Notes: generated from the sequence alone by a model not told the origin. A stretch of 64,000 bases of DNA from Hymenopellis radicata (GCA_015501595.1 JADNRX010000020.1:1-64000), one strand, 5' to 3'; counted from the first letter of the stretch, positions 1 to 10,801 are shown. Numbers and translations are program-made.

Positions 1-1290
1 AAGCGGAAGTGAAAGCTATAGGAGGAGGAGGTGGTGGAGGCCTGTTCACAGCGCATGTCACGAAGTTGTCGTTGAGAACTTGGTTCCTCGAGAACATTTT
101 CTTGCTCGCATCTGAGTCGCGCCCTGACGCCTGACGCGATTGCCTGGGGGTTTACTCTGTTGTTGTTGGTCATATGGTCATCCGGAATAGAGACAATGGC
201 CTGATCGGGGTACTGGAGAAATGTCGCCTGCGACTGAGGAAGTTGGCCGAATGGAGTGTACTGAGGTCGGGGCTGGAGTTTGGGGCGTGCGTCCGCGTTC
301 ATGGCCTGATATTGCATTACACCCATGAACTCGTTAGGGAATGAATGGCCAGAAGGTCCAAGAGGGAACGAGTTCATTCCGCCTGAAGGTCCAGCGTTAG
401 GACCCAACGGGAGCGCAGCGGGGAAAATTTGCTGCTGATGCGGGGCAAAATGACCGTGTGCTGGGAATTGTAGATCGGATAGTACATGCTCTGTGCGTCG
501 ACAGGATGATTTAAGTGGTTCGTGGAGCTAGGGTATCCTTGCATTTGCGATGTCCAGATGGGTACATTGGCTGGTTCGAAATGGGAGTGGGATATCCTTG
601 CGAGGGAACAGGCTGGAACTGGAACTGCTGCAGTGAATTAACAAATTCGCTGGACGGTTGGATGGAAGCAGGATATCCCGGCGTGTGTGCGTCGACATTG
701 GGAAACATCTGCTGCTGTTGAGGATTGCCAGATGTATGGAACTGTTGCTGAGCAGCGGCGAAGGGTATTGGTGCGCCACACCAGTGGGAATCTGTTGTAG
801 GCCAGCGGGATTTACGAACTGCTGTTGCTCGGGGGAGGAGCGTCGATGCCGTGAGTACTCTGCTGAAACAAGGCCGCCACTGCCTCGTCTATACCAGGTA
901 ACGAGGAGGGCAATTGCGCGGGAGCGTGTTGGTGGGCTGAGGGTCTGTAGACGCAGCGTCGGGTGATGGGGGTTCAAAAGCAATGAACGCGTTTACGGCG
1001 TCCCAGTCAATGGGAGATGCGGCGCCGGAGCGGTCAATGGAGGGTGATGCGTTGGCTGTCCAGTCCGTGGGTGGGTCGACAAAGGGCGCGTCGTTCCACG
1101 CAGGAGCGGAGAATGAGCCGCTTGTATCCTCTCCTCGCTCAACGAGGTTCGGTTCAGAGTACATAGAGTTATAATCCATGTGTACCTCGCTAACAAAATG
1201 AGAGATGTAGGAATCTAGTAAGAAGTCACTCACCTAGGAGGAAGAACAGGGAGTTGATAGTGGGTATCAAGCGTTGAGGGTATTGTCTGA
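1..1290 (-). CDS. Gln/Pro-rich hypothetical protein, partial, frame-broken
   Basis: This gene reads leftwards off the window edge. After an intron near 1185-1232 (donor GTGAGT, acceptor TTGTTAG) the protein continues with MDYNSMYSEPN and then Ser/Pro/Asp-rich sequence (SPIDWDAVNAFIAFEPP). Further on it has glutamine-rich stretches (QQFQFQPVPSQGYP; HQQQIFPAALPLGPN). This composition suits a transcriptional regulator, but no DNA-binding domain is visible in the part seen. The coding-like sequence switches frame about four times between roughly 910 and 460, with little room for introns, so it is either decayed or carries base-calling errors. The last 460 bases are open in one frame. The start is uncertain: a possible upstream exon lies at 1234-1286. 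Function is not assigned. Confidence 0.45.
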
Positions 1291-1299
1291 ACAATGGTC

Positions 1300-2246
1300 A
1301 GCACTGAGTTCGCCCAATGAGCAACAATAATAAAGCTCACCGATAGCATAGACAGAAAACAGGAGGAAATACAGTACAGAAAAAAGCGACAGAGAAGATA
1401 GTGGTCGTGGTGGTTAGAAGACAATGTGGACGCACAATCGATAGCCCCCGTGACTTCATTGTTTGTCACGATTGGCGCATTGTTCGCCAAATTCATGCAT
1501 GCGCAGCCATTTCGGGACACGGATTAGACATAAAGAATGCGTTATGACGAGAGGTGCACGGTTCATTCAAGAGAGTGGTGAAGTACAGACGCCCGCGAAT
1601 GCTGACGAGGATTAGATATTAGCATTGAGATTGGCGGTCGACGCTGGCAGAAAAAAGCATTGCTATAAAACAGTGATTCCTTGGCACAGATATCGCGGTC
1701 CTTCTCGACGTTCAGGACTCTCATGAAGCCGAAAATTGAGGAGAGTATATGCGCCACACTTCTTTCGAGTAAATTAACCCACAGATAGACCCAAAGGCGC
1801 CCTCGAGAAGTCTGGAGTTGTTTTCCGTTCGCGTTGCGCTTTGCGTGCACTGGGATTATCGATGTCAAAGTTCGTTCAAGTGCATGTCTGAAGTATGGCG
1901 TTGATTTCTGAAGTCTGTGAGTTTGAGCATTTCCAAATGCGAAGAGATGGAGGCATATTACTTACTACAAAATAATATCCAGACGTAAGAGGCATGTAAC
2001 TCTTTTGCTCTCATGGGGGAGAACACTTTCGGCTCAGTGATGAAGAGTGATTTGACCTCCAAAGTGCAACTGCGGCGCTTGAAGCTGCACAAAAGGTATC
2101 GGGCACTTTCTTCGAAGGAGGCCTGCATTGAAAGCGAAAACTCTCGAGAGCTGCGTTATTTTCGAGGTAGAATTTCGCAGTGCTTGTCCGAAGGAAAAAG
2201 TTAAAAATCCGTATCCACGTGCTACGAAGAGACAAGGAGCAGCGTC
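1300..2246. other. Intergenic, nothing recognised
   Basis: About 950 bases separate the Gln-rich gene from the 3' end of the coiled-coil gene; both lie on the minus strand. Only short open frames are seen, and none has coding-like composition. It probably holds the promoter of the Gln-rich gene and the terminator of the next one. Confidence 0.4.
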
Positions 2247-3385
2247 CTAATCAGAGCCGGAGTCGGAGGCAGACTCTACGTCCCCATCGTACTCCCCATC
2301 AGCTGGGGCACGCCTCCGAACGCGAGTGGCAGCCTCTTCGGAGTCGCTGGAGGACGAGGACACAGCAGACAATGCCGGAGAAGGCGGCGCCGGGGTATGA
2401 ACGGGGCGAGTTGCTAACCGGCAGCATGACATGCAGAGGAGCGGGCGAGGCGACGGCGACTTGAGTTCAACCTCAACGACTTGACCGCATCGAGCGTAAA
2501 TAGCATCCATCTCCTGCCAAGGTACTCCATAGCCTTGTATCACAGCAGTGCCGAATTTCAGGCAGAGGGAAGTGGCATCGAGGTCCTTTTCGCGATAGGC
2601 GTCGAGCTTACGGGACTCGCCATGAGACAGCGCTTCACAGAGAAGACAGAACGACATACCTCTGCGGAAGCCTCGTTAAGACGAGACGTCAACGAGTGAC
2701 GCAATGTCAATCGAGTTAGCAATTTGGGTCTGTTTGTCGACACCCTTGAGCGCCTCGTATCCGGAACGACTTCCTCAAGCTCGTCCTCCTTCCGTTGAAG
2801 CGCCTCTCTGAGAACAATTACGCGCAGTGCGCAGGGGATTGTCCCAAAGCAGATTCTCCTTATCCACCAGAGTGCATTGGAGCCTCATGTTCTCCGTTTT
2901 GTAGAATTCGAGCTCACTGCGGACGCTCGCGAGCTTCCACTCGAGCGCCTGTCTCTGTTAGGGATAAGAATGTATCCATGTGAAAGGATATCAATCACAC
3001 GCACATCGATTTTGGCTTTGTCGGTCGGCGGCCTGAGTCGCTTAGCTGACGTGCTGCGTCGGCTGAGAAGTGCGCTGCATTACGGACGGGGTCATCGTTG
3101 AAGAAGGAAGAATGTTGATGTAGAGGCGGTTTGACGAGCAGCAGGGCGGCGGGTTGCGTTCTAAATAGCGGTGTGAAACTTGCAATCAAACTGGAAATGA
3201 AAACAACTCACGGGCCAAACAATCCGCACGTCAATGAGAGGAACAGATTTTTCAAGGTTGGTAGATAAAGTCTCCAACAGATTGGATGAAGTTGCAGATG
3301 CAGAGGAGGATGAGTGCAAACATTGTGTATGTTCAGGCAAGGTGGTGGTAGATCGAGATGGGGACAGTCTTGGGACATCATTCAT
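2247..3385 (-). CDS. Coiled-coil protein with acidic Ser/Asp tail, frame-broken
   Basis: The likely start is at 3385 (MNDVPRLSPSRST), followed by a Ser/Thr-rich N terminus and a probable intron near 3158-3210 (donor GTGAGT, acceptor TTTAG). The middle has heptad-like charged helix sequence (LEWKLASVRSELEFYKTEN, then LREALQRKEDELEEVV) that suggests a coiled coil. The C terminus (2247-2657) has two CxxC-type pairs (CLLC, CMSCC) and ends in an acidic Ser/Asp tail (DSGSD). The coiled-coil part changes frame at least twice (near 2840 and 2770) with no space for an intron, so the gene is either decayed or affected by single-base errors. I do not recognise the family. It lies 400 bases downstream of the RING gene on the same strand. 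Confidence 0.4.
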
Positions 3386-3460
3386 CGCGAGTATATGTAG
3401 TCGTCCAGATGCAAAGTACCAGTCCAAGGCCTGTCAGAGGTACCTGTCAAAGGGTACGCG

Positions 3461-3480
3461 TAACCCTAACCCTAGGGTTT
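3461..3480. repeat. Telomere-like CCCTAA motif
   Basis: Two CCCTAA units followed at once by the reverse complement (CCCTAGGG) lie between two minus-strand genes. The motif fits the TTAGGG-type telomere repeat and is also known as a promoter 'telo-box' in some eukaryotes. It sits about 75 bases upstream of the coiled-coil gene's start. Confidence 0.5.
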
Positions 3481-3781
3481 CCGCCTTGACCAAGCTAGAT
3501 AGGCCTGTGCATTGAGTCTCTAAACCATTTGGAACGCAACTGTAAAACCCGACGGAGGTCAAATGAGTTCGACGACAAAGGAACCATGACCATAGCATCT
3601 GCACGACGGCGATCGCCCAATTGTACTGTTCCAACAAACAGCATTCTGCCGGACTCCTAGTAAGCATCGAGTAGTGACAGTTGATACATGATAGCAGTAG
3701 CGCATATCTGAATATCGATTGACATGAATTGATGAACGCGTCAAAAATATCACAAGACGTCCGTTGAAGGCACCTTGACCT

Positions 3782-4572
3782 TCAAAAGCTATACACAACC
3801 TTCGGTTGCAAGCCAATGACCCCTCCCCCGCGTCCATCCCAGCCCGGAATGTTAGCGCGACATACGGGACACCTAGAATGTCTTTCATCAACATTACACC
3901 AAGAACTCGACTTGAAACCTACTTTGCAGAAAACTCTTGCCCAAGATTACGCGTCGCGGCGATCTTGATAGCGCTGAAGAGGCATGAGCCGCAGCATATA
4001 TGGCCGCAGGGAGTAAGTGTAGCATTTGTCGGTGGGGTAAAGCAGATGGGACACGCATATTCCGCGAGCTCCGTGCCGAGTGAAACGTGCGAGGCGGATT
4101 TCTTCTCTGGTGCGGGCGAGTTGGGTAAGGATTTGAATTCGACCTCGTCGCTGTCTTCGGCTTCCACTGCCGACGATACACCTTCTCTCGGCGACGGAAA
4201 GCGGTCTTGCAAAGTCGTGGAATCCTCTTCCACGGGCTGAGAAGGCGAACGAGTTTCCGGGACGACAGGAGGCTCTCTCGCGGGCGAACTAGCCATCAAC
4301 GTCGCCCCGACCACTTCAGCGAAGGCCTCGTCATCGTCATCGTCATCGTCAAGCGGCATTCCGCTATCTGTTAAGGTAGGCGCTGCTGACTCGTCGGCAG
4401 GGTGTTCATCGTCATCGTCGCCGGACGCGTCCTGATCCGCGTCAACTTCGTCTTTCAGTCTCTTTGAGGGGCGCTCGTCACCGTCGTCAGACGCGGCGGC
4501 AGACCTTTCGCGCTTCACGGAGGTTGTTGTGTGAATTAGTGTTCCAGTGGATGGTCCTGCTTCGCTTGACAT
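3782..4572 (-). CDS. RING-HC finger protein, probable E3 ubiquitin ligase
   Basis: Two exons, 4572-3923 and 3872-3782, join across a 50-base intron (GTAGGT...TCTAG) to give 246 residues. The first ~160 residues are disordered and acidic: a basic KR-rich patch, Asp runs (microsatellite-encoded at 4325-4350) and Ser/Pro. The C terminus is a RING-HC finger: CPIC at the start, then CGHICCGSC, and CPVC supplied by the second exon, so the intron splits the zinc site. The layout (acidic disordered N terminus, C-terminal RING) resembles Slx8/RNF4 SUMO-targeted ubiquitin ligases, but no clear SUMO-interacting motif was identified, so that subfamily is an inference. The start was set at the second Met (MSSEAGP) rather than a Met 12 residues upstream. 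A nuclear role is likely. Confidence 0.8.
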
Positions 4573-4849
4573 GGCGGCGGGAGATAGGTAGGGTTTGCAC
4601 AGCCACAAGCTGAGACAGGCGGTAACTTGCTACTTATTTATCATCTCTTGATTCAGTGGAACAATACCGGTACTAATGAATCGACTAATTCGCCACCTTC
4701 ATTACTTACCGAGTATCTCGTCCACGACGACGATATTGGCATAGCTTACTACTATCGTACTGCGAGGAACGCCATCCTTCATAACCACTAAGGCTCAGCA
4801 AAGCCTCCAACATCTCTATGAGAATAATATACATGCGCGGCCTCTGGGC

Positions 4850-6457
4850 CTATCCCTCTTCATCCTCTTCATCGGTCATACCGCTGGTATACTCTGATTC
4901 CGAGTCTGTTTCCGGAACATAGTCGCTATCATCATCCTCGTCTTCGTCGTAGTCAACACCCAGCTCATCTAGATGAGACGTCTCGCGAGTATGAACGATT
5001 CGCACAACCTGACGAACCCTCTGCCACCGGGAAGAGTCCGGGCGCCCACCAACCCAGGAGAAACCCGTACATGTATGGAGTTCCTGTAGTACAGCGCGGC
5101 GACTCTCCAACATGTCAAGGATGCAATCGTCGAGTGTGATGGCATATTCCGCTTCGGTTATGTCCAGAACGCGGAGCCTTGGGAGCAGATTCGTACGACC
5201 CCTGCGATCCGAGAGCGTAAGCCGTTCGAAGAACTTCACAGAAAGGTGCGATGATATTTGGAAGTGCTCCACATTCGAAGTGACAGATAGGAATTGATAA
5301 AGGTTGTGCGACGAGACGGTGAAGTTCATTTCGACAATGTCTAGTCTTGTCACGGATCTGAACATACGGGAATCGCACAGATATTCAAGACCTGCAGAGA
5401 AATAGCGGCCTCCCTCCCCGACACGGAGGTGTTTCAAGGCGGGAGTGCGAACGGCATCCGAAAAAGTACTTCCGGAAGGGAATTGGACACGCGGAATGGA
5501 GAGGAAAGTGAGGGAAGGCAGGAAGATTGTCCGCCGATTGAATGCGCGAGAAACCAGAATAGCATCAAGATCCAACCTTTGGAGATTTCCCATCTTCCGT
5601 AAGTATTCAATGTGAATCCACCCAGAAGAGGGAGTATTTCCCAAGTCAGTAATCTGCGACCACGTAATCCGAGGAGTCGACGGCGGAAGGGTCGGAAGTG
5701 CACGAATCATGTAGTCAAGCAATGCAAAGGTTTGTAGGCGAGGAGCAGACACAAACCCTTCGAATGCTGAGAGCGGTGCGTTGTGTGCGACCAATGGGCA
5801 TTGGATGAGCAGCTCCTGCAGCGAATCAAAGGTGCAGTCCGAGAAACCATGCAATACTGAATGCGGAAGATGGATGCGTAGGCCTTTCCAACGTCGCGTC
5901 GTGGCCCTTAGGACATCCAACAATTGTCGGCGGACAGCGTCCTCCTGACGCAAAGTGGCTGCGTCGTCCAGCCCCCAATTATAATATGAAACAACATCAA
6001 CGGAGAAATTGACGTATAGTTCCAAATCCCCCGAGCGCTCCAGGTGTAACTGCAACCTGTACTGCTCTGCCGGTCCAACCCATAGCATTCCTCCAAGATC
6101 AACGCCCACAAAACACCAAAGCATTCGCGACGATAGACAGATGTCTCTCCACCTCTGGCATACCTGCGACAGAGACCAAGGCGCGTTGCAGGTATCCAGC
6201 GAGTTCATGGATCTGGTGAACGAATCGGACCACGACCTCCCAGAATAAAGCGGGGTGCAGTGGAAGAAGATGTCAAGCAGAGTGTCATCTGGAAGGCATT
6301 CTATGGGCGGAAAGGCTTGATTTGGTGCACATATAGTACGAGGCTTGACCTCGTCTCGGCGCTCAACTCCGCTTTGGTCGAGATGTTGCAATACGAGAGT
6401 CCAGATACGTGGGGTCACGAGTCTCTGGTAATTCTTTCGCATCGGTAAATAGTGCAT
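4850..6457 (-). CDS. F-box protein with acidic C-terminal tail (paralogue 1)
   Basis: Uninterrupted frame of 535 residues. An F-box-like motif lies at about residues 50-110 (ECLPDDTLLDIFFHC ... SLSQVCQRWRDICLSSRMLW), followed by about 350 residues of leucine-rich, repeat-like sequence, a conserved TGFSWVGGRPDSSRW segment and an Asp/Glu-rich tail. F-box proteins recruit substrates to SCF ubiquitin ligases through Skp1; the substrate here is unknown. It is closely related to the genes at 6935-8539 and 15991-17700. Its first ~45 residues do not match those paralogues in frame, although the DNA underneath does in another frame (TDAKELPETRDPTYLDS is readable there). The 5' end has therefore been frameshifted and a new upstream Met adopted. 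It is divergent from paralogue 2. Confidence 0.85.
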   Translation of the reverse strand: MHYLPMRKNYQRLVTPRIWTLVLQHLDQSGVERRDEVKPRTICAPNQAFPPIECLPDDTLLDIFFHCTPLYSGRSWSDSFTRSMNSLDTCNAPWSLSQVCQRWRDICLSSRMLWCFVGVDLGGMLWVGPAEQYRLQLHLERSGDLELYVNFSVDVVSYYNWGLDDAATLRQEDAVRRQLLDVLRATTRRWKGLRIHLPHSVLHGFSDCTFDSLQELLIQCPLVAHNAPLSAFEGFVSAPRLQTFALLDYMIRALPTLPPSTPRITWSQITDLGNTPSSGWIHIEYLRKMGNLQRLDLDAILVSRAFNRRTIFLPSLTFLSIPRVQFPSGSTFSDAVRTPALKHLRVGEGGRYFSAGLEYLCDSRMFRSVTRLDIVEMNFTVSSHNLYQFLSVTSNVEHFQISSHLSVKFFERLTLSDRRGRTNLLPRLRVLDITEAEYAITLDDCILDMLESRRAVLQELHTCTGFSWVGGRPDSSRWQRVRQVVRIVHTRETSHLDELGVDYDEDEDDDSDYVPETDSESEYTSGMTDEEDEEG

Positions 6458-6611
6458 CGTTTTGTGAGAGACCGTCGCAAAAAGGTGGGGTAGAAAGCGA
6501 CGAGCGATTCTTTCCCACTAGGAATACGGCGCGAGATGCCATACCTAAGTAAGGCCTAATGATTTATGATTCTACCTGGATTGGTGTTAGATAGACAGTT
6601 GTATGAATGTT

Positions 6612-6764
6612 GGTTTTTTACCTGTTGCAGGTAGAGGCAGGTGGATGACCCAAGATAACGTTCGAAGAGATCAACGGCGAAAGCACGTGCTGAATGTGGT
6701 CTTTTGTTTTCCGCCGCCTCGTGGCTTGGGTCATCCACCTACGCCCACCAACAGGTAAGAAACC
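6612..6764. repeat. Inverted repeat between head-to-head F-box genes
   Basis: The left arm (6612-6654) ends in gtggatgacccaag and the right arm (6725-6764) starts with its reverse complement, so the two diverging F-box genes share mirrored upstream DNA. The same ~40 bases recur upstream of the third paralogue at 17764-17803. A CACGTG site lies between the arms at 6684-6689, and another lies beyond the repeat at 17845-17850. CACGTG is a known target of basic helix-loop-helix factors; a role here is inference. Confidence 0.75.
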
Positions 6765-6934
6765 CGCTCTCACACAACTTCCAGCTGAAACACATCCTAG
6801 TCTTTATAATTGTAGGGCATTATGGCAGCTGACGCGGACGTGTGCTGCCCGCATGCAACCTCGTATTCCCTGTGGGAAAGGGACTTTCCATCCCGCCTTT
6901 TTGCGACGGTCTCTCACAAAACGAAACAACATTC

Positions 6935-8539
6935 ATGGATGCGAAAACTTTGGAGAGTGATGACCACGCGCTCCTCGCATATCTGGACTCTCACATTGCA
7001 CACCTCGAACAACGCGTACTTGCTTTGAAAGAGCGCCGAGACGGGGTTAAGCATCGTATATATGCGCCAAAACAAGCCCTTCCTCCCATACAATGCCTTC
7101 CAGATGACACTCTGCTTGACATCTTCTTCCACTGCACCCCGCTTTATTCTGGGAGGTCGTGGTCCGATTCGTTCACCAGATCCATGAACTCGCTGGATAC
7201 CTGCAACGCGCCTTGGTCTCTGTCGCAGGTATGCCAGAGGTGGAGGGACATCTGTCTATCGTCGCGAATGCTTTGGTGTTTTGTGGGCGTTGATCTTGGA
7301 GGAATGTTATGGGTTGGACCGGCAGAGCAGTACAGGTTGAAGTTACACCTGGAGCGCTCTGGGGATTTGGAATTATACGTCAATCTCTCCGTTCATGCTG
7401 TTTCGGAGTACAATTGGAGGCAGGACAACACAGCTGCTTTGCGCCAGGAGGAAGCCGTCCGCCGACAATTGCTGGATGTCCTAAAGGCCACGACGCGACG
7501 TTGGAAAGGCCTACGGATCCATCTTCCCCGTTTAATATTGCATGATTTTTCGGACTGCACTTTTGATTCGCTGCAGGAGCTGCTTGTCCAATACCCATTG
7601 ATCACAAATCTCGCGGCATCGTTACCAGTCTTTGAGGGGTTTTCGACTGCTCCGCGCCTACGAACCTTTGCGGTGCTTGAGAACTTGTCTCGCACAGATA
7701 GGCTTATGATCCCTCGGATTGCGTTGTCGCAGATTACGGACCTTGGAAATACTCCCTCTCCTGCGTGGATTGCCATTGAACACTTGCGGAAAATGGTAAA
7801 CCTCCAAAGGTTGAATTTTGGTGCGATTTGGGTTCCACTGGCAGGCATTTCAGGCTTGAATGGGGGGCCAATCACCCTACCTTCCCTAACTTTCCTCTCC
7901 ATTTCGCGCGCCATTCAATTTCGTGACCGAAGTTCTTTGTCGGATGTCGTTCGCGCTCCCGCCTTGAAACACCTCCGTGTGGGGGAGTCTATAGGTCTTG
8001 GAGATCTGTGCGATTCCCGTATGTTCAGAACCGTGACACGGCTGGAAATTGTCAACATGAACTTCACCGTCTCCTCGTACGGTCTTTATCAATTCCTACT
8101 TGTCACTCCGAATGTGGAGCATTTCGAAATATCATCGCACCTTTCTGTGGAGTTCTTTGAACAGCTTACGCTCTCGGATCGCAGAGGTCATACGAACTTG
8201 CTCCCAAGGCTTCGCGTTCTGGACATAACCGAAGCGGAATACGCTGTCGCACTCGACGATTGTATCCTAGACATGTTGGAGAGTCGCCGCGCTGTACTAC
8301 AGGAACTCCATACGTGTACGGGTTTCTCCTGGGTCGGCGGGCGCCCGGACTCTTCCCGGTGGCAGAGGGTTCGTCAGGTTGTGCGAATCGTGCATACTCG
8401 CGAGACGTTTCATCTGGACGAGCTTGGTGTCGACTACGACGATGACGAGGATGATGATGATAGCGACTATGTTCCGGGAACAGACTCGGAATCAGAGTAT
8501 ACCAGCGGTATGACTGATGAAGACGATGAAGAGGGATAG
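6935..8539 (+). CDS. F-box protein with acidic C-terminal tail (paralogue 2)
   Basis: From the first in-frame ATG (6935) this gives about 534 residues: a helical lead (HIAHLEQRVLALKERRD), an F-box (QCLPDDTLLDIFFHC ... VCQRWRDICLSSRMLW), Leu-rich sequence, and an acidic tail ending at 8539. The ancestral start, shared with paralogue 3, is the ATG at 6822 (MAADADVCCP). Here a run of four C is only three (about 6847-6849), which throws that start out of frame after a dozen codons. Without it the protein loses about 38 N-terminal residues but keeps the F-box. It is related to the 4850-6457 gene and divergent from it. The substrate is unknown. Confidence 0.82.
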   Translation: MDAKTLESDDHALLAYLDSHIAHLEQRVLALKERRDGVKHRIYAPKQALPPIQCLPDDTLLDIFFHCTPLYSGRSWSDSFTRSMNSLDTCNAPWSLSQVCQRWRDICLSSRMLWCFVGVDLGGMLWVGPAEQYRLKLHLERSGDLELYVNLSVHAVSEYNWRQDNTAALRQEEAVRRQLLDVLKATTRRWKGLRIHLPRLILHDFSDCTFDSLQELLVQYPLITNLAASLPVFEGFSTAPRLRTFAVLENLSRTDRLMIPRIALSQITDLGNTPSPAWIAIEHLRKMVNLQRLNFGAIWVPLAGISGLNGGPITLPSLTFLSISRAIQFRDRSSLSDVVRAPALKHLRVGESIGLGDLCDSRMFRTVTRLEIVNMNFTVSSYGLYQFLLVTPNVEHFEISSHLSVEFFEQLTLSDRRGHTNLLPRLRVLDITEAEYAVALDDCILDMLESRRAVLQELHTCTGFSWVGGRPDSSRWQRVRQVVRIVHTRETFHLDELGVDYDDDEDDDDSDYVPGTDSESEYTSGMTDEDDEEG

Positions 8540-8818
8540 GCCCAGAGGCCGCGCGCACATACTATGTACCTATTCATGTAGAGTCGTCGCTTTGCCGGCC
8601 AGTAGTGATTATGAAAGAAGGCTTTCCTCGGAGCGCGGAACACCGAGAGTTCTTGAAGATTTTAGGTAGATTAAGTAGTTGTAGTTTTACTATTCCTTAG
8701 GAATTGACCTCTTTCTATCCTCATTCAGCGGAACAATAGGGGTACTAACGAATCGGCCTTGAAATCCTACACGGTGACAGCACTAAGAAGCATGATAAGT
8801 AGATCGCTACAGCGTGAT

Positions 8819-9688
8819 TCACCAGAACTTTCCAAACACCCACCCAAATGCCTTCTCGTGCGCAAAGAAAATACCCTGAATCAAGTAGCTCACGAGCGTG
8901 TCCGACACCGCCTTGTCCTGCATACCATTGATCCCAATCTCTTGCGTGTCAGTGTTCACCCCAATAACGAAAAGCGCGTCCTCAGGCTGGTCGATGATCG
9001 TGGCAGCGACCTTGGAAACTACACGAAGCGGCGTGGCGCTCCCGACCTGGTACACGACGGAGACATAATCGGGGCGCTGGATGAGCCCCCACTCGGTGGT
9101 CTCGACGATGAAGCGCCCCGAGCGCGCCGGCTCCTCGCGTGGATCAGCAGAGCCCAGCTGATCCAACTTCGTCGCCCAAACATCCGGGTCGTTCGGGTCG
9201 ACAGTTGGAGGTGCTTGATCGCCGGGGTCACAGCCCTCGGGCTTCAAAGGCGGGTGTACGACCGTGTCGTTCGCCGGGTCGGTTGTGACCTCGAAGTCTG
9301 CATCGCCAACCCTGGCAGTCGGTGTGCCGGTGAGCTTCCAGAGAATCTCAAGACGAGCACCGAGACTGTTGCTATAGAATGAATTAGCATTGAATAACGA
9401 AGTAGATATGGCTCGGAGGTACATACCTTGGAAACGCATGCGCGCCGTACATCTTGACTTCGCCAACGTATCCTTGATTGACGCTTGGGTCGATGGTAAA
9501 TGGAGCAAACTGGGAAGTGTGACATTAAATGTCAGAGACAAAGAACAGCAAATCAATACTTACTCGCTCATTCCCGGCGCTGTCGTATAACGTCGCACGC
9601 CAGTCCTTGGGCGGGTCAGGCGGCAAGAGATTGAGCTACCCTTCGTGACGCCCGTGACGTAGAGTTGTTGTTTAATCGTGCCAACCAT
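8819..9688 (-). CDS. Hypothetical protein, three exons, unrecognised family
   Basis: Exons at 9688-9564, 9509-9427 and 9371-8819 are joined by canonical introns (GTAAGT...CCCAG; GTATGT...CTATAG). The protein starts MVGTIKQQLYVTG, continues PPDPPKDWRATLYDS and ENSLGARLEILWKL-type sequence, and has a Pro/Asp-rich middle (DQAPPTVDPNDPDVW). The C-terminal half is rich in beta-branched residues. No signal peptide or membrane helix is obvious. Exons 2 and 3 are in phase, but exon 1 needs one extra base near 9640 to read through (MVGTIKQQLYVTGVTKG is one frame, LNLLPPDPPKDW the next). That is a single-base deletion or a sequencing error. No function is assigned. Confidence 0.6.
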
Positions 9689-10706
9689 GTTTAAATGCGA
9701 GGGTGGAGGATGACGATTGCAGAAGCCTGAGGCGCCCTTTTATACGCTGTAGGAAATTCAATATTGCATCTCTATTTTGGAACGAAGTAAGACCACAGCC
9801 CACGATGATATGTCAAGTGGCGCCTTTCGGTGCATGTCGGTGCGGCTCCATCCATTCATCACGTACTGTAGTTCCCAGTGGGGCGTTAGAACACATCGAC
9901 CTGCAATGCCTTAGAGGGCATATGATTCCCTGTTGGCTTTCCCTTGGAAGGATAATTGAACTTGAGAGAAAGGCAGTCACCGTGCTCAATTCACCGCCCC
10001 CACTCTGTCGCCTGCCAGTCATATTGTCGTCTCCATCCACAAACGATAATCTACAAGCATCACCCAGAGCACGTCTCCAACAGCCAAAGGCCAATACGGA
10101 GCACTGATAAGCGCACAGTACCATGACATGCTTGAGTGAAACCGACATTTCCGCGTCATTACTCAGCGATTGAGGGCACCGCAATTGAACACTGCCACAC
10201 TGCAGCTTTCATCGTCTACTCCGTGCGCGCGAGCAAGATGATATTGGGACGAAATAAGCCTGAGAGCGCTGAATTTACTCACATCGTCTAAACCAACGCG
10301 TCCAGTATCCGTCTGGGCGACGAGTCCGACAACTTAGTCTACGATTCACATTGCCATGTTCGAGTTCCTGCAAGTTACGAACTGCAAGTAAAGAGATAAG
10401 GCTGGCACCAGGGGCATGATGAAAGACTACCGGGACGAAAACTTGCGGCGCCACAGTAAACGAAGTTCAGAACCTAGACTGACAGCGAGGACTCAGGACA
10501 GCTAGGCCTAACGTTCTCCGCAGACGAGGACCATAACGCGTAGAGAGTTTTAATTAACTGCAACAGACGGGGCGGTTGGCTGAAAGCAAACGACTCGACG
10601 AGAGAGATCGTCATGACTCATGAGGGAAAAGAAACAAAGCGCACGTGCCGCCAAGCCGATCGTTGACTCTCGGTTCAAGTCAAAAGGCAATTCTACATGG
10701 CTGCGA
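9689..10706. other. Intergenic, nothing recognised
   Basis: About 1 kb between the hypothetical gene and the tRNA. It holds short open frames only, without coding-like composition or family resemblance. Confidence 0.4.
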
Positions 10707-10801
10707 TTCCCTCTAGCCGACTTGAACGACTGACCTCGTCATGATATCAATCACCAGCATGGGGATACTAGTGACGCGCTCTACCACTGAGCTAAGAGGG
10801 A
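10707..10801 (-). tRNA. tRNA-Thr(AGT) with intron
   Basis: Read on the minus strand: acceptor stem TCCCTCT/AGAGGGA, D arm GCTCAGTGGTAGAGC with a box A match, and anticodon stem CGTCA/TGACG. The anticodon loop is CT-AGT-A, then a 23-base intron (10743-10765) at the usual 37/38 position, then the last loop base. The T arm is AGTCG-TTCAAGT-CGGCT, and the discriminator base is A. The anticodon AGT reads threonine codons (AGU, becoming inosine). All stems pair apart from one G-T. Confidence 0.88.

Noticed and set aside
6842..6934. N-terminal extension of F-box paralogue 2 beginning at 6842
   Set aside because: It would need a GTG start; the first in-frame ATG is at 6935, and the ancestral ATG (6822) is in another frame.
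8166..8558. Minus-strand frame over the end of F-box paralogue 2
   Set aside because: Shadow of a strongly coding plus-strand region.
8759..9382. 207-codon open frame on the plus strand
   Set aside because: Antisense to the spliced minus-strand hypothetical gene, whose exons have proper splice sites.
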